Origin: a virus
DNA length: 22,352 nt
Direction: 5' to 3' (one strand)
Virus record (IMG/VR): IMGVR_UViG_3300010354_000741
Coordinates: 1 to 22,352 of that record
Below the pieces are notes generated by a model that was not told the DNA's origin, ran no database searches, and was given only the letters and a program-made list of their open reading frames with translations. Positions 6,498 through 16,900 of this stretch are shown here, piece after piece. Numbering within the stretch: the stretch's first letter is position 1; each line of letters starts with the position of its first letter. Position numbers and translations under genes: made by a program.

Positions 6498-7133
6498 ATG
6501 ACTGCCGCCTATGTAATGACTTATGATAATTTGGTGACTGATGTGGCGCAGTATCTCGAGCGCACCGATACGGCTACGCTTGATAAAATACCGACCTTTA
6601 TCGGAATCACAGAGCAGAAAATAGCCGCGCAGCTCAAATTGTTAGGCAATCTTACTGTGCAGGCTTCGAATTTTGTAACGGGTCAAAACATCATTGATAA
6701 ACCGGCGCGGTGGCACAAGACAGTGTCTTTTAATTTGACGCTTGCCGGCCGCCGGCAGCCGGTTCTGCTAAGAACCTATGAGTATCTTCGCGAATATTGG
6801 CCTGACCCTGCGCAGCAAGATGTTCCAAAATTTTACGCCGATTACGACTACACCCACTGGATGATTGCTCCAACGCCGGACAGCGGCTACAGTTTTGAGA
6901 TTCTGTACTATGAGCGAATACAGCCGTTAGATTCATCAAACCAAACCAACTGGTTTACGATATATGCCCCACAAGCCATGCTCTACGGATCGCTTGCGGA
7001 GGCTTCGGTGTTTTTGAAAAATTTCGACAAAGCAAAAGAGTACGGAAGTCAGTTTGATTTTATTATGAAAACCCTGACGGCAGAAAACAAGCTCCGTCTT
7101 GCCGATCGTCAAGCCGTCGCAATGGATAGCTAA
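6498..7133 (+). CDS. Putative head-to-tail adaptor protein (SU10/gp4-like)
   Basis: A 211-residue soluble, mainly helical protein. Its N-terminus (YDNLVTDVAQYLERTD...IPTFIGITEQKIAAQL, about residues 9-45) and centre (RTYEYLREYW...FYADYDYTHWMIAPTPDSGYSFEILYYERI, about 93-137) match my recollection of the phage adaptor family (SU10-type). A helical C-terminus with APQAMLYGSLAEASVFLKN follows. Adaptors of this kind bind the portal ring after packaging and connect it to the tail nozzle of podoviruses. The nozzle-like protein encoded two genes downstream fits this. A weak AAAGG site (6483-6487) precedes the ATG at 6498. An internal ATG at 6516 (MTYDNL...) is a possible alternative start. The stop lies two bases before the next ATG. 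Confidence 0.72.
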   Translation: MTAAYVMTYDNLVTDVAQYLERTDTATLDKIPTFIGITEQKIAAQLKLLGNLTVQASNFVTGQNIIDKPARWHKTVSFNLTLAGRRQPVLLRTYEYLREYWPDPAQQDVPKFYADYDYTHWMIAPTPDSGYSFEILYYERIQPLDSSNQTNWFTIYAPQAMLYGSLAEASVFLKNFDKAKEYGSQFDFIMKTLTAENKLRLADRQAVAMDS

Positions 7134-7135
7134 TC

Positions 7136-8374
7136 ATGAGCTACAACAGTCCTTTTACGGGTAACGTTATTCAGCCGACTGATGTGTCTTACAGGGCAAT
7201 TACGCTTTCAGCAAATCTTCAGCTCGAATGGCCTATAAACGGCAACGCCACCGATGACTACGCTGCCCGTATCATGCAAGTTACGGCTACTGGTGCGGGC
7301 TTTTCAATTTATATGCCGCCGGCTAATCAGGCTTCGGTTGGGCAAGATGCGCTGATTCGAAACGTCGGCGCGAATACGTTTACGGTAAAAGACTACGAGG
7401 GCGTAAACACAATTGTTACGGTTGCGGCGGGTGAGTCAAAGTACATTTACATCACCGCCAACTCAACCGAGCAAGGCTCTTGGGGCATTATAGCGTTCGG
7501 GGTTGGTACGTCGAATGCCGACTCTGCCACGCTGGCCGGTTACGGACTTTTGGCATCGGGGCCGACTTTAAATCAAAGTCACCCCACACTGGGGCTCGCA
7601 ACCGGACAAACGTTCGCGGCGGCCGACCGCGCACAAACCTACATTTGGTCAGGCGGGGTGGGGTCAGCCACGTTGCCCGCCGCGTCGTCATTGGGTAACA
7701 ACTGGTTCACGCTTTTGAAAAATAATGGTTCAGGGGCGCTTACTGTAAACACTTCGGGCGGGCAGTTTATCGACGGGGCGGTGAGTAAAACCTTCAACCC
7801 CACTGAGTCGGCGTTTATCGTGTGTACCGGCACCGAGTACGTTACGATAGGTTACGGGGTTAGTCAGACATTTGCGTTTAACGTGCTTACGAAACCCGTT
7901 ACAACGGGCTCTTACACATTGACGGCTTCTGAAGCTAGCAACACTATTCAAATTTACACGGGCACGCTTACGGGCAACGTCACAATCGAGTACCCGCCCG
8001 TTAGCAATCTTTACGTTATTTCGAACCAGACCACGGCTGGCGGAAACACGCTGACGATAACAACGGGCGTAATCGGCGCTACGAGTGTTGTTGTTCCGGC
8101 GGGAGACCAGGCAACGGTATTTTGCGATGGAACTGACTTTTACTCTGCAAATACGGTCATTATTGGCGGCTCAACGTTCAGCATCAACAACGGAAGCGCC
8201 GGGTCGCCTTCGATTAACTTTCTTTCTGAAACCAACACCGGCCTTTACAGACCAGGTGCGGGGCGGTTTGGGATTTCAGTTTTAGGTTCGCTTGTCGCTG
8301 ATGTAACCGCCACAGGGTTAGCCGTTACGGGATCGGGCAACTTTACAACGGGTGTCGGAGGGGGTGCGTTCTAG
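7136..8374 (+). CDS. Putative tail-fibre-like structural protein
   Basis: A 412-residue protein, rich in Thr, Gly, Ser, Ala and Val, with repeated beta-strand-forming segments. The N-terminus (SYNSPFTGNVIQPTDVSYR, then QLEWPINGNATDDYAARIM) and the GTSNADSATLAGYGL block around residues 125-139 are familiar from environmental phage structural proteins. Near the end (about 359-380) is a SINFLSETNTGLYRPGAGRF motif shared with fibre proteins, and the chain closes with GVGGGAF, like the first fibre protein of the window. Its place between the adaptor and the nozzle-like gene suggests a virion component at the tail hub, perhaps a short fibre or spike. The start is two bases after the adaptor stop with only a weak ribosome site, so coupling is likely. 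The TAG stop shares a base with the next GTG. Confidence 0.68.
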   Translation: MSYNSPFTGNVIQPTDVSYRAITLSANLQLEWPINGNATDDYAARIMQVTATGAGFSIYMPPANQASVGQDALIRNVGANTFTVKDYEGVNTIVTVAAGESKYIYITANSTEQGSWGIIAFGVGTSNADSATLAGYGLLASGPTLNQSHPTLGLATGQTFAAADRAQTYIWSGGVGSATLPAASSLGNNWFTLLKNNGSGALTVNTSGGQFIDGAVSKTFNPTESAFIVCTGTEYVTIGYGVSQTFAFNVLTKPVTTGSYTLTASEASNTIQIYTGTLTGNVTIEYPPVSNLYVISNQTTAGGNTLTITTGVIGATSVVVPAGDQATVFCDGTDFYSANTVIIGGSTFSINNGSAGSPSINFLSETNTGLYRPGAGRFGISVLGSLVADVTATGLAVTGSGNFTTGVGGGAF

Positions 8375-10659
8375 TGACTGCAAAGGTTTTTGCGCTTGAC
8401 ACAAAGCCCGGAATACAACGTGATGGGACTCTTTTTGATAAAGAGTTTTATGTCGACGGACGTTGGGTTCGGTTCCAGCGCGGGAGACCTCGCAAAATCG
8501 GAGGGTATCGGCAAATCACAGATCAGTTGGCTGGCCCTTCAAGAGGTATTTTTGTTGTTGTGCGAAACACATTCAACAACGTCTATAGCGGTTATGCTGA
8601 TGGCCTTCAGGTCGTTCCCGTAAACAATAATGGTGTGGGTGCGGGGATCTCAGATTTTACATTTGCAGGACCTCTAGACACAGTTTCAATTCTAGACGGA
8701 GGCTCGGGCTACGCGAACGGAACCTACACCAACGTGCCGCTAAATTATGTGACTTCAGGCACGGGTTCGGCGGCTATCGGCACTGTTACGGTTGCGGGAA
8801 ACACGGTTACGGCGGTCACTGTGACGGCTCCCGGAATACGCTATCAGCCCGCTGATCAGCTTACGGCTAGCGACGCGGACTTGGGTGGAGGGGGCGGAAC
8901 GGGTTTCTTAATGCAAGTGGGTAGTGTTGATACGCCGTTTTTGGCATCAGATTTAAATTCTTGGCAATTTGACACATTTACAGACAGAAACGGTTCAGGT
9001 GAAAACCTGCTGCTGGCGCATCCGTCCCAAGATCTTGTCGACATAGATGACGAAACCGACACACGTCTCATGGCTTCGATCGTGGGGACAACTGTAATGT
9101 GGGCGGTTGGAATCTTTGCCGTAACTGACGTTGCGCTCACATCCGGAAGCGTCACAATCACCACCGCCGCAATTACGACTCAGGTTGGTGTGGGGCAGCT
9201 TGTGAAAGGTTACGGAATTCCAGCGGCAACGCGAGTTGTTTCTGTCGTTGGAACTGCAATAACACTCAGCAACGCTGCAACTCAAACGCTCGCGAACACA
9301 ACGCTTACCTTTGACAACGAGGTTTTTGTTTCGGGTGGTGTTGTGTCGTTGCACCCGTATTGCTTTGTGTACGGTAACAACGGTTTGATAAGAAACTGTT
9401 CAAATGGAAACATTGACGATTGGGTCTCACCCGACGCCAACGAAGTAAACGTAGCAACGGGAAAAATTCTTCAGGGTTTGCCTGTGCGCGGCGGCTCGAA
9501 CTCACCTTCAGGGTTATTTTGGTCGTTAGACTCTTTGATTCGAGTTTCTTACGCGCCGCAATCGTTAGGCGTGGCGGGCACGGCTAACTTTTCAGCCCCA
9601 ACGTATTGGCGTTACGATATCATCACGAGTCAGTCTTCTTTTATGTCTTCAGCGGGTGTAATCGAATACGACGGGATTTACTACTGGGTCGGAACCGACC
9701 GTTTCATGTTGTATGGGGGCACGGTTAAAGAGATCCCCAATCCGATGAATCAAAACTACTTTTTTGACAATTTAAACTACAACCAACGTCAAAAAGTATT
9801 TGTTTCGAAAGTTCCGCGATTTGGTGAAATTTGGTGGTTTTACCCAAGAGGAAATGCCTCTGAATGCACCGATTGTGTCATTTACAACATACGGGAAAAT
9901 GTTTGGTACGACACCGGCACCGCGTTAGGAGCAAGGCGCTCGGCGGGCTACTTTTCACAGGTCTTTCGTTACCCTATCAACTCAGGCACTGAACTCAACG
10001 CAACAAACGGGGTGAACTCGGTTTCTATATCTGACCCAGGAAGTGGTTACGCCGACGGCACGTATCTTTACGAAACGTTAACGGGCGGAACAGGCTCGGG
10101 CGCAACCGCAACACTTACCGTTTACGCCGGCGAAGTTATATCGGCGGTCATAAATAATCGAGGTTCAGGCTACACAGTAGGAGACCTGCTCGGAGCGACA
10201 CTTGACGGCGTAGGCGTTGATTTTGAGTTAACTGTTGAAACGTTGATGAATTTTACATCGTTGTGGCAACACGAAATCGGTAAAGACGAAATCCAAGGCA
10301 CAACGGTTTTAGCCATTGAGAGCTATTTTGAAAGCTCCGATCTGGGTTGGGTCGCAGGCGGTCCGTCTCAGCCTAGCCCCGTAGGAGAAAACCTTTGGTT
10401 ACGTATTGAGCGGGTTGAACCTGACTTTATCTTAGAAGGCGAAATGCAGCTCTACGTCACGGGCAGACCCTACGCTCAAGAAAACGACTCAACCACTGGC
10501 CCCTATACGTTTGACGCTACGACGGGCAAAATCGACATGAAAGAGCAGCGTCGTGAACTACGCTTAAAATTTGTGTCAAATCAAGCCGGCGGCGACTACC
10601 AACTAGGAAAAGTCATTGTAAGCGCCGACTCGGGCGACGTTCGGGGATATTCAACATGA
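8374..10659 (+). CDS. Putative tail nozzle / packaged-DNA stabilisation protein (P22 gp10-like)
   Basis: A 761-residue protein with a GTG start overlapping the upstream stop; the conserved-looking N-terminus (KPGIQRDGTLFD, WVRFQRGRPRKIGGYRQI) begins right after it, which supports this start. Segments such as NVYSGYADGLQVV (about 70-82), SNGNIDDWVSP, GGSNSPSGLFWSLDSLIRVSY, YWVGTDRFMLYGGTVKEI and PRFGEIWWFYPRG (to about 495) read as the blades of a beta-propeller. This is the arrangement of nozzle proteins that close the podovirus tail and hold packaged DNA. Two Gly-rich modules carrying GSGYxxGTY motifs are inserted at residues about 103-186 and 549-624. The C-terminal 130 residues look like a beta domain (LWLRIERVEPDFILEGEMQL). 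The product call rests on fold-type pattern and neighbours, not on a search. Confidence 0.6.
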   Translation: MTAKVFALDTKPGIQRDGTLFDKEFYVDGRWVRFQRGRPRKIGGYRQITDQLAGPSRGIFVVVRNTFNNVYSGYADGLQVVPVNNNGVGAGISDFTFAGPLDTVSILDGGSGYANGTYTNVPLNYVTSGTGSAAIGTVTVAGNTVTAVTVTAPGIRYQPADQLTASDADLGGGGGTGFLMQVGSVDTPFLASDLNSWQFDTFTDRNGSGENLLLAHPSQDLVDIDDETDTRLMASIVGTTVMWAVGIFAVTDVALTSGSVTITTAAITTQVGVGQLVKGYGIPAATRVVSVVGTAITLSNAATQTLANTTLTFDNEVFVSGGVVSLHPYCFVYGNNGLIRNCSNGNIDDWVSPDANEVNVATGKILQGLPVRGGSNSPSGLFWSLDSLIRVSYAPQSLGVAGTANFSAPTYWRYDIITSQSSFMSSAGVIEYDGIYYWVGTDRFMLYGGTVKEIPNPMNQNYFFDNLNYNQRQKVFVSKVPRFGEIWWFYPRGNASECTDCVIYNIRENVWYDTGTALGARRSAGYFSQVFRYPINSGTELNATNGVNSVSISDPGSGYADGTYLYETLTGGTGSGATATLTVYAGEVISAVINNRGSGYTVGDLLGATLDGVGVDFELTVETLMNFTSLWQHEIGKDEIQGTTVLAIESYFESSDLGWVAGGPSQPSPVGENLWLRIERVEPDFILEGEMQLYVTGRPYAQENDSTTGPYTFDATTGKIDMKEQRRELRLKFVSNQAGGDYQLGKVIVSADSGDVRGYST
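8680..8931 (+). repeat. GSGY module copy 1 within the nozzle-like gene
   Basis: Codes residues 103-186. The motif order is GGSGYANGTY, a GTGSAAIGTVTVAG strand pair, GIRYQPADQLTA and GGGGTGFLMQV. The same order appears in the copy at 10018-10245. Such modules are common in phage structural proteins and look inserted between propeller blades. Confidence 0.7.
10018..10245 (+). repeat. GSGY module copy 2 within the nozzle-like gene
   Basis: Codes residues 549-624, with PGSGYADGTY, GGTGSGATATLTVYAG, RGSGYTVGDLLGA and DGVGVDFELTV. It aligns with copy 1 but is diverged and shorter at the end, so the duplication or double acquisition is not recent. Confidence 0.7.
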
Positions 10660-10901
10660 CCGTGGCTCTGATTTATGACCCTCGTTATCACACGTTCGAT
10701 TCGTGGGCGTGTTTGATGTGTGAGCTTTACGCGGCTCAGCAACTTGAGAACCCCGCCACAAGCACTGATTGGAAATCTTGGGGGTCAGGTTTAAAGGCAA
10801 TTGACGTTTTTGCTAATGAAGCCATTCCAGAACCTTATCAATACGACGATTGGCAAGAGTGGGCCGAGGCGGTGATGGGTGCGATAAACGGGAGAACATA
10901 A
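10656..10901 (+). CDS. Small conserved-type phage protein (81 aa)
   Basis: An 81-residue acidic, Trp-rich protein (five Trp, two Cys). The pattern FDSWACLMCELYAAQQLENP...DWKSWGSGLKAIDVFANEAIPEPY...DDWQEWAEAVMGAING reads as a conserved helical domain that I associate with environmental tailed phages, usually beside virion genes. Its ATG overlaps the nozzle-like gene stop by four bases (ATGA), and its TAA shares one base with the ATG of the giant gene, so all three are likely translationally coupled. No membrane or signal sequence. Function unknown. Its fixed place between nozzle-like and internal-virion genes suggests a virion assembly factor or small structural part, which is inference only. 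Confidence 0.78.
   Translation: MTVALIYDPRYHTFDSWACLMCELYAAQQLENPATSTDWKSWGSGLKAIDVFANEAIPEPYQYDDWQEWAEAVMGAINGRT
10891..10894 (+). promoter_or_regulatory. Ribosome binding site fixing the start of the giant virion gene
   Basis: GGAG lies six bases before the ATG at 10901. The open frame extends upstream to 10850, but those 17 codons lie inside the 81-residue gene in another frame and look like a shadow. The ATG at 10901 is therefore the likely start. Confidence 0.75.
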
Positions 10902-13900
10902 TGGCCTACACCCCAGAACAATACGCCGCTGCAGCTCAGTTCATACTTGCAAACTTAAATAACCCCGATCTTATTGCAAGCACTGCGAGCAGTTTGGGTT
11001 TATCAGCAAATGATCTTCTTACCGCTGCTCAAACGGTTGCTCCTAATTTAACCCTTGAAGATGTATCAGGGTATTTTAAGCAAGCCAATACAGCTTATCA
11101 GCCCCCTGCCGTAACAGGCGGGCTGCCAGCAACAAATGCAGGCGCATTATCAAATGATTCTGCTTCTACGAGTGGCGCACTATCCAATCAAGTCACTTCT
11201 ACACCCTTAGGAGGTGACAAGGCAATCCCGACAGGGGCATTGCCAACTACAGACCTCACAACAAAAGCCGTCGATACTAAAGGGGCGCTATCTAATCAAA
11301 ACGTCGCTACAACAACTCAAACGGCCTCTGGCCCTACGGACAATTGGATGGCAGGGTCTGCTTTTGATCCTTCTCTGATTCCTGCTGATTTCAACTGGCA
11401 GGTATATACAAGACTCTATCCAGACTTGGTAGCTGCTGGCATAGACACTCCGGAAGAGGCTAAACGCCACTACGCAATCTACGGTGCTAATGAAAAGCGC
11501 CAATTTGCACAAGAAACACCCAATGTTGATGCCGTCAAACAGCTTTACAGGGATATTCTTGGTCGAGAGGCCGATCCTGGCGGACTTTCTCATTGGGCGT
11601 CAGCGTTTGGAAGTGAGGTTTCGCCAGAAGAACGGGCGGCTTTTCAAAATGCGGCAGCCGCTGAGTTAGCGCAGAGAACTGCACCTTTGTCTTCTGTTAC
11701 TTCTACGAGCACCCCTGCTCTTACTTCAACTGCTGGGGCGACGGTTGATCCTAGAGTTTTGGAAGTTAAAACTTATTGGGAGCAAACCACTGGTGATAAG
11801 ACATACGGTGGGCAAACAGATGAACAAATATTAAAGTACATCACGGAAAACCCAACTACTTATAAACAAACCGTTGGAGAAGCCGCAGCCAATCTAAACC
11901 GAAGCAACACAATACGTGATGCGTTTTTATCTATTTACGAACACCCTAAGAAAAGCTCTTATGAAAAAGCGCAAGAGATAAAAGCGCTTGCTGCTAGTTC
12001 AAAGGTAAGCCCAACTGAAATAGCAAATGTTTTAGGGTTTACTGGGCAAGATGGCGTAGCGCTTTTGAATACGTTTTTAAATCAGCCTGATCCAACAATG
12101 GCTGCTATTAAAACTTCTGTTGCAAATATATATTACAACAAAGATCTTACCGATCAACAAAAAGCGCAGCAGATCAATCAGTTTGCATCCACAAACAAAG
12201 TCAGCAGGGATCAAATAGCTACTGCTTTAGGTATTAGTTCAGCCAATCTCAACACGTATCTTGATCAAGATCCTACAGTTATTAGCAGTTTGTTGGCGAC
12301 AGCGAATGATTCTTCATATAAACCTGAAAACTATACATATGCAACCGATTCTGACGGTATGCAATATCGTGTTTTAAGTGAACAAGGTATTGCGGCACAG
12401 AGAGCAAGAGCAGATGCGGGCAGGCGGCTTGAAGCTCTTGGCTATGAATTGTTTGATCCTGACGGCCCTGCTTATACGGATGATTTTGGTACGGTGAATG
12501 AGAAACCAGCAGTGTGGCTATCACCACAAGAGGCAGCAAGAACAACCGGCACGAAAATAAATAATCAGTTAAGAAATCAGGCTTATGTTCAAAATACTGA
12601 TTATCTTGCGTCTCAACTCAGCCCTCTTGCAAATCAACTGCGTCAAAAGTTGGATGCTGTGAACGCTTCTGGAAATTTAGTAGCCAATCAGCCAGCAAGA
12701 TATTACAACGAAGTTGCTAATCGACTTACGCAACGAACAGGAATTACAGACTTAAATGATGTAGCCGTTAGAAAACTTGAAGGGCGTTGGATTGATGCCG
12801 GTGGAGACCCTCCTGTCTCATACTTCATACGTTCGGGCAGCAACCAAATAGAGTTGGATGACGAAGAGATTTACAGCAAAAAAACCGGACAAGTTTATGG
12901 ACAAGGAAGTTTTATAAATCTTGGCACTTTTGGAAATCAACAAGATGAAACAAGTGCATTGTTAAGCGTTGGGCCGGACGGAAAATTAAAATTAGATGCT
13001 GGTTACGCGCATGAAGGCGAAGAATGGCGAGACTGGATTGCGCCACTTTCGATCATCACGGCGCCGTTTACTGTCGGCTCAAGCCTAGCGGCGCTTGGTG
13101 GCGCAGAAGCCGCTTTATTGGCCGCTGAATCGGGAATTGCTGCTGGTGGCTTAGGTGTTGCTGGTGCAGGATATGGTGCTGGAGCTTTAGGTGCTGGATC
13201 ATTAGCATCAGCTATTACTTCACAACTACCAGCAGAACTTGTTGAGGCTGGCCGGACGCTTTACAACACGTTCAACACTGTTAAACCTTATATTCAGGGT
13301 GCTAATGCGTTTTATCAACTCTCGCAGGGAAACATTGCAAACGCGCTTTTAAGCGGGTTAGACGTAGCGGGTGGGGCTGGTATTGCTGGCGCAAAAGAAC
13401 TCGGTCAAGCGTTAAGTGTTGGAATGGCAGCGAAAAACGGGAACTATCTTCCTGCTTTGCAAGCCTTTCTAAATCAAACTGGAGTTGGAGGCGAACTTGC
13501 TAATACGAAGATCGCTGGCAACTTTACTATTGGCGACGCAATAAGCGGTGCGAAGTTTATTAACGCAGCGCGTTCTGGCGACACGACACAGATCCTAACC
13601 GAACTATCTTCGCTAACCAAGAGCCAAGATCTAAAAGTAGCGGCTGCGGCTAGTAGTTTTATCAAAACGCTTGAAAACCCAAATGCAACGGCATTTGACA
13701 TTGCCATGAGTGCAAATGGGGTTGCAAACGCGCTCAATACATCTGCATCAAAAGTCACTGGCGGGCAAGCCACAGTAACCGGCGGCACTGGAAACGACTC
13801 AGTCACTGGCGCTGCTGGAAATGATACGGTTACTGGCTCTGATGTAATAGACGAATACAACGTCACTGGCGATGGGGGAGCACTTAGCACCTTAACAGTA

Positions 13901-16900
13901 ACCGGCGGTACTGGAAACGACTCAGTTCGCGGAGGTCTTTCAAGCACTTCAGTAACTGGAGGTACTGGAAACGATTCAGTAGCCGGTGCACTTGGAACCT
14001 TAACAGCAAGTTCTAACCCAACTGAAGATGAGCAAATCAGTCTTGCGCAAACCAATCAAACGATTAACAGCCTGCTTAGAGACTTTTCAGCCACAGGCTC
14101 CACGATTGAGCCAACGGACCTTGCAGATAGTTTAAGACTACTTAAAGACCCTTCTGGAAAACCTATAGCCGAGTCGGAAGTTACAAGACTTGTCAACACA
14201 GCGGTCATGAATCGAACGGGCGTCGATATCATGAACCAGTATTCAAAGATTGATCCGGAATTTGGTACGCCTGGTATTGAGCGCAAAACTGCGATTGATC
14301 GCATGGTTGCGGCAGGGTTTTCTTCAGAGCGAGCCAATAACCTGCTTAATGATATTGATGCACAAAATGCAATCAAATTAGAAAACAAGCTCAATGTTCA
14401 ATCTGCATATAGTAATTTCATATCTGGCCAAGGCACTGAAAAGCAATTACGAAGCGCATTGACATCGGCTGATTACACCGACGCAGAAATCAATAATCTA
14501 ATCACGCGTGGCAATGCGGTCATTGAAGGTAAAAGACTTACTACTGGCGAACAGGCTCAAGAACGTGCATCACAATTGCCAGACATTCGAGCAGAGATCG
14601 CTGGCAAGTCTAATTTTAATGATGCTTATGCGCTAGCCCGAGAAAAACTTGGTCCAGGTGCTACATTTACCTGGCAAGGTAAAGACTACGTTGCATCATC
14701 TGCAACTGAGCGACCTGACTTGACGAGCACAACGACAACAACAACGACAGGGTCGTCAACAACCGCATCACAAGCGGACACATCACAGCAAAACACAACA
14801 CAAACTGCCCAATCGGGGCAAACTGTGCAGGTTGCTGGCCCCGGAGGAAGAACGTTTACGGTGAAACTTCCGCTTTCTCAGCAGCAAGTTGCTGATAAAA
14901 ACGCAAGCGGCATGCTTTATAACCTTGATGCGGTGTTAGATGAGATTGGAAATAATTTATCAACGCTTGCACAAGCAAATCATCAAGCCGCCGTAAGTTA
15001 TTTAAAAAACAACCCAAATAGTCCTTGGACGCAAAGCGTAAGCACAGCTTACGAAGCGGCGGGCACGACGATGCGCGACCTTGTGGGTGGTGGCGTGCTC
15101 GCTTTAGGTAATAAGCCTCTTGCGTTTGACATCATCAAAGGCGGTGAAGACCTTATTAAGCTAGGTCAGTCAATAGGAACCGGGCCGCAAGATTCGGCTA
15201 ATTGGGAAGAAACAACACGACTTGTGCAAGCCACAACGGATCCTTTTGCGAAAATCGGTATTGTTGCAGGGCGCATTTTGGATGGAAATAGCGGTTTAGG
15301 GCGTCAAGTAGAAGTTGAATTGCGTCAGGAACTTCCAGGAATTTTCCTTGGTGGTGGCACCGTAAAGGGTGCGCTCGTAGCGAGCGGGTTGTTTGACGTA
15401 GGCGAAACCGGAGGTAGCGCAACAATCGAAGGCTACCAACAAGCTATCAATGAAGGCAAACCCCATGAGCAGGCTTTGGCAGAAGGGCGCAGAAGGGGTT
15501 TGGCTGAAGGCGCAACAGAGCTTGTAGTTCAGGCTACGCTTGGAAAAATTACTGATGTTGCGCTCGGGCGCGTAACTTCTCTTGGAGGAAAAGCCGCTAC
15601 GCGAATTGGTTCAGAAACCGTTGAAGAGACGCTTCAAGAGGGTTTAGGGTCAGTTGCTGGCGACGTCGCAACCGGACGAGCGGTTGGCGCAAACTCAGCT
15701 TGGACCAAAGCGGTTTTAGGCGGCTACACAGGCAAAGGCACTGCGCTCACGACAGCGGGTGTATCAACGGCTCAAGATATTTCAGAAAGCTCACGCCCCC
15801 CACCCGGTTCAGACCCCGAAGCGGTTAGCCGTTCGCTCGGCACGATTCAAACGATTTATGGGGATTCAAAAGCTCAACAAGTCGTTAACACACTCACGTC
15901 ATCTTCTGACTTAGCGGCTTCCGGGCAGCAAATCGCAACTAGCCTTTCAAACGTACTGGGCGATGACGCCGCTTCGACAATATCAAACAACTTAGTGGCG
16001 AATTTTGGATTAAGCAGCGCTTCAAACACCTTGCAAGGTCAAGGCGTCACATTAAATAACTTATCAACCGTCGTGGGGAAAACCGACGCTGGCAACAACA
16101 TCACACTTGGTGATGCGCTGGGCGCTTCGATTACGGGCAATGGTCAGAAAGTTGCCGCCTCAACGGTAGTGGGTACAAAAGCCGACGGAACAAACCTCAC
16201 GTTAGGCGATTTAGCGACAACGATAAAAACATCAACAGGAGCAGCCACAAGCGGAGCCTCTACTGGCGCAGTCACGGGTGATCTTACAACTGGGGCTACG
16301 ACAGGCGCTACAACTGGGGCTACAACCGGCTCTACTACTGGAGCGACTACAGGCGCAATTACTGGAGCTACAGGAGCAACAGGAGCTACAGGAGCAACTA
16401 CGGGTGCTACAACCGGAGCAACTGCTGGAGCGACGACAGGTGCTACAACTGGCGCGGGTACGGGAGCCACAACTGGAGCAACAACCGGAGCCACCACTGG
16501 CGCAACCACGGGAGCAACTGCTGGAACAGCTACAGGTGCAACCACGGGAGCCACAACAGGAGCCACAACGGGATCAACTACGGGTGCGACAACGGGGGCA
16601 ACGACAGGGGCGACCACAGGAGTAACTACTGGAGCCACAACAGGAGCAACTACGGGTACAGCTACTGGAACAGCTACAGGTGCTTCAACTGGAACTGATA
16701 CCGCCGGGTCAGTTGTTACCGATGTAAAGTCTGATACTACAACCGGAGCCACGGTAATAACGTCAACTGACGTGTCAACAGGCACTGATACGAAAGTAAC
16801 AATCGGCGCAAATACCGGAATTGATACTTCGGTTGTTACGTCAACCGATGGGACAATTTCAACTGAAGTCAACACAAACACTGGTATTACAACTAACGTT

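Noticed and set aside
10850-10900. An upstream extension of the giant protein from 10850
   Set aside because: These codons overlap the conserved-looking 81-residue gene in another frame. GGAG at 10891-10894 supports the ATG at 10901.
15037-15053. A CGTAAGC-ACA-GCTTACG inverted repeat
   Set aside because: A short single inverted repeat inside the giant coding region without a T-run or repetition elsewhere; likely chance.
16278-16625. A 115-residue + strand open frame of Gln/Leu/Arg repeats
   Set aside because: Same repeat artefact as above, in a different frame of the giant gene.
16286-16698. Possible CRISPR array or diversity-generating retroelement target
   Set aside because: Units are directly adjacent 12-base coding repeats without spacers, variation is at third codon positions rather than at A sites, and no reverse transcriptase or cas gene is in the window.
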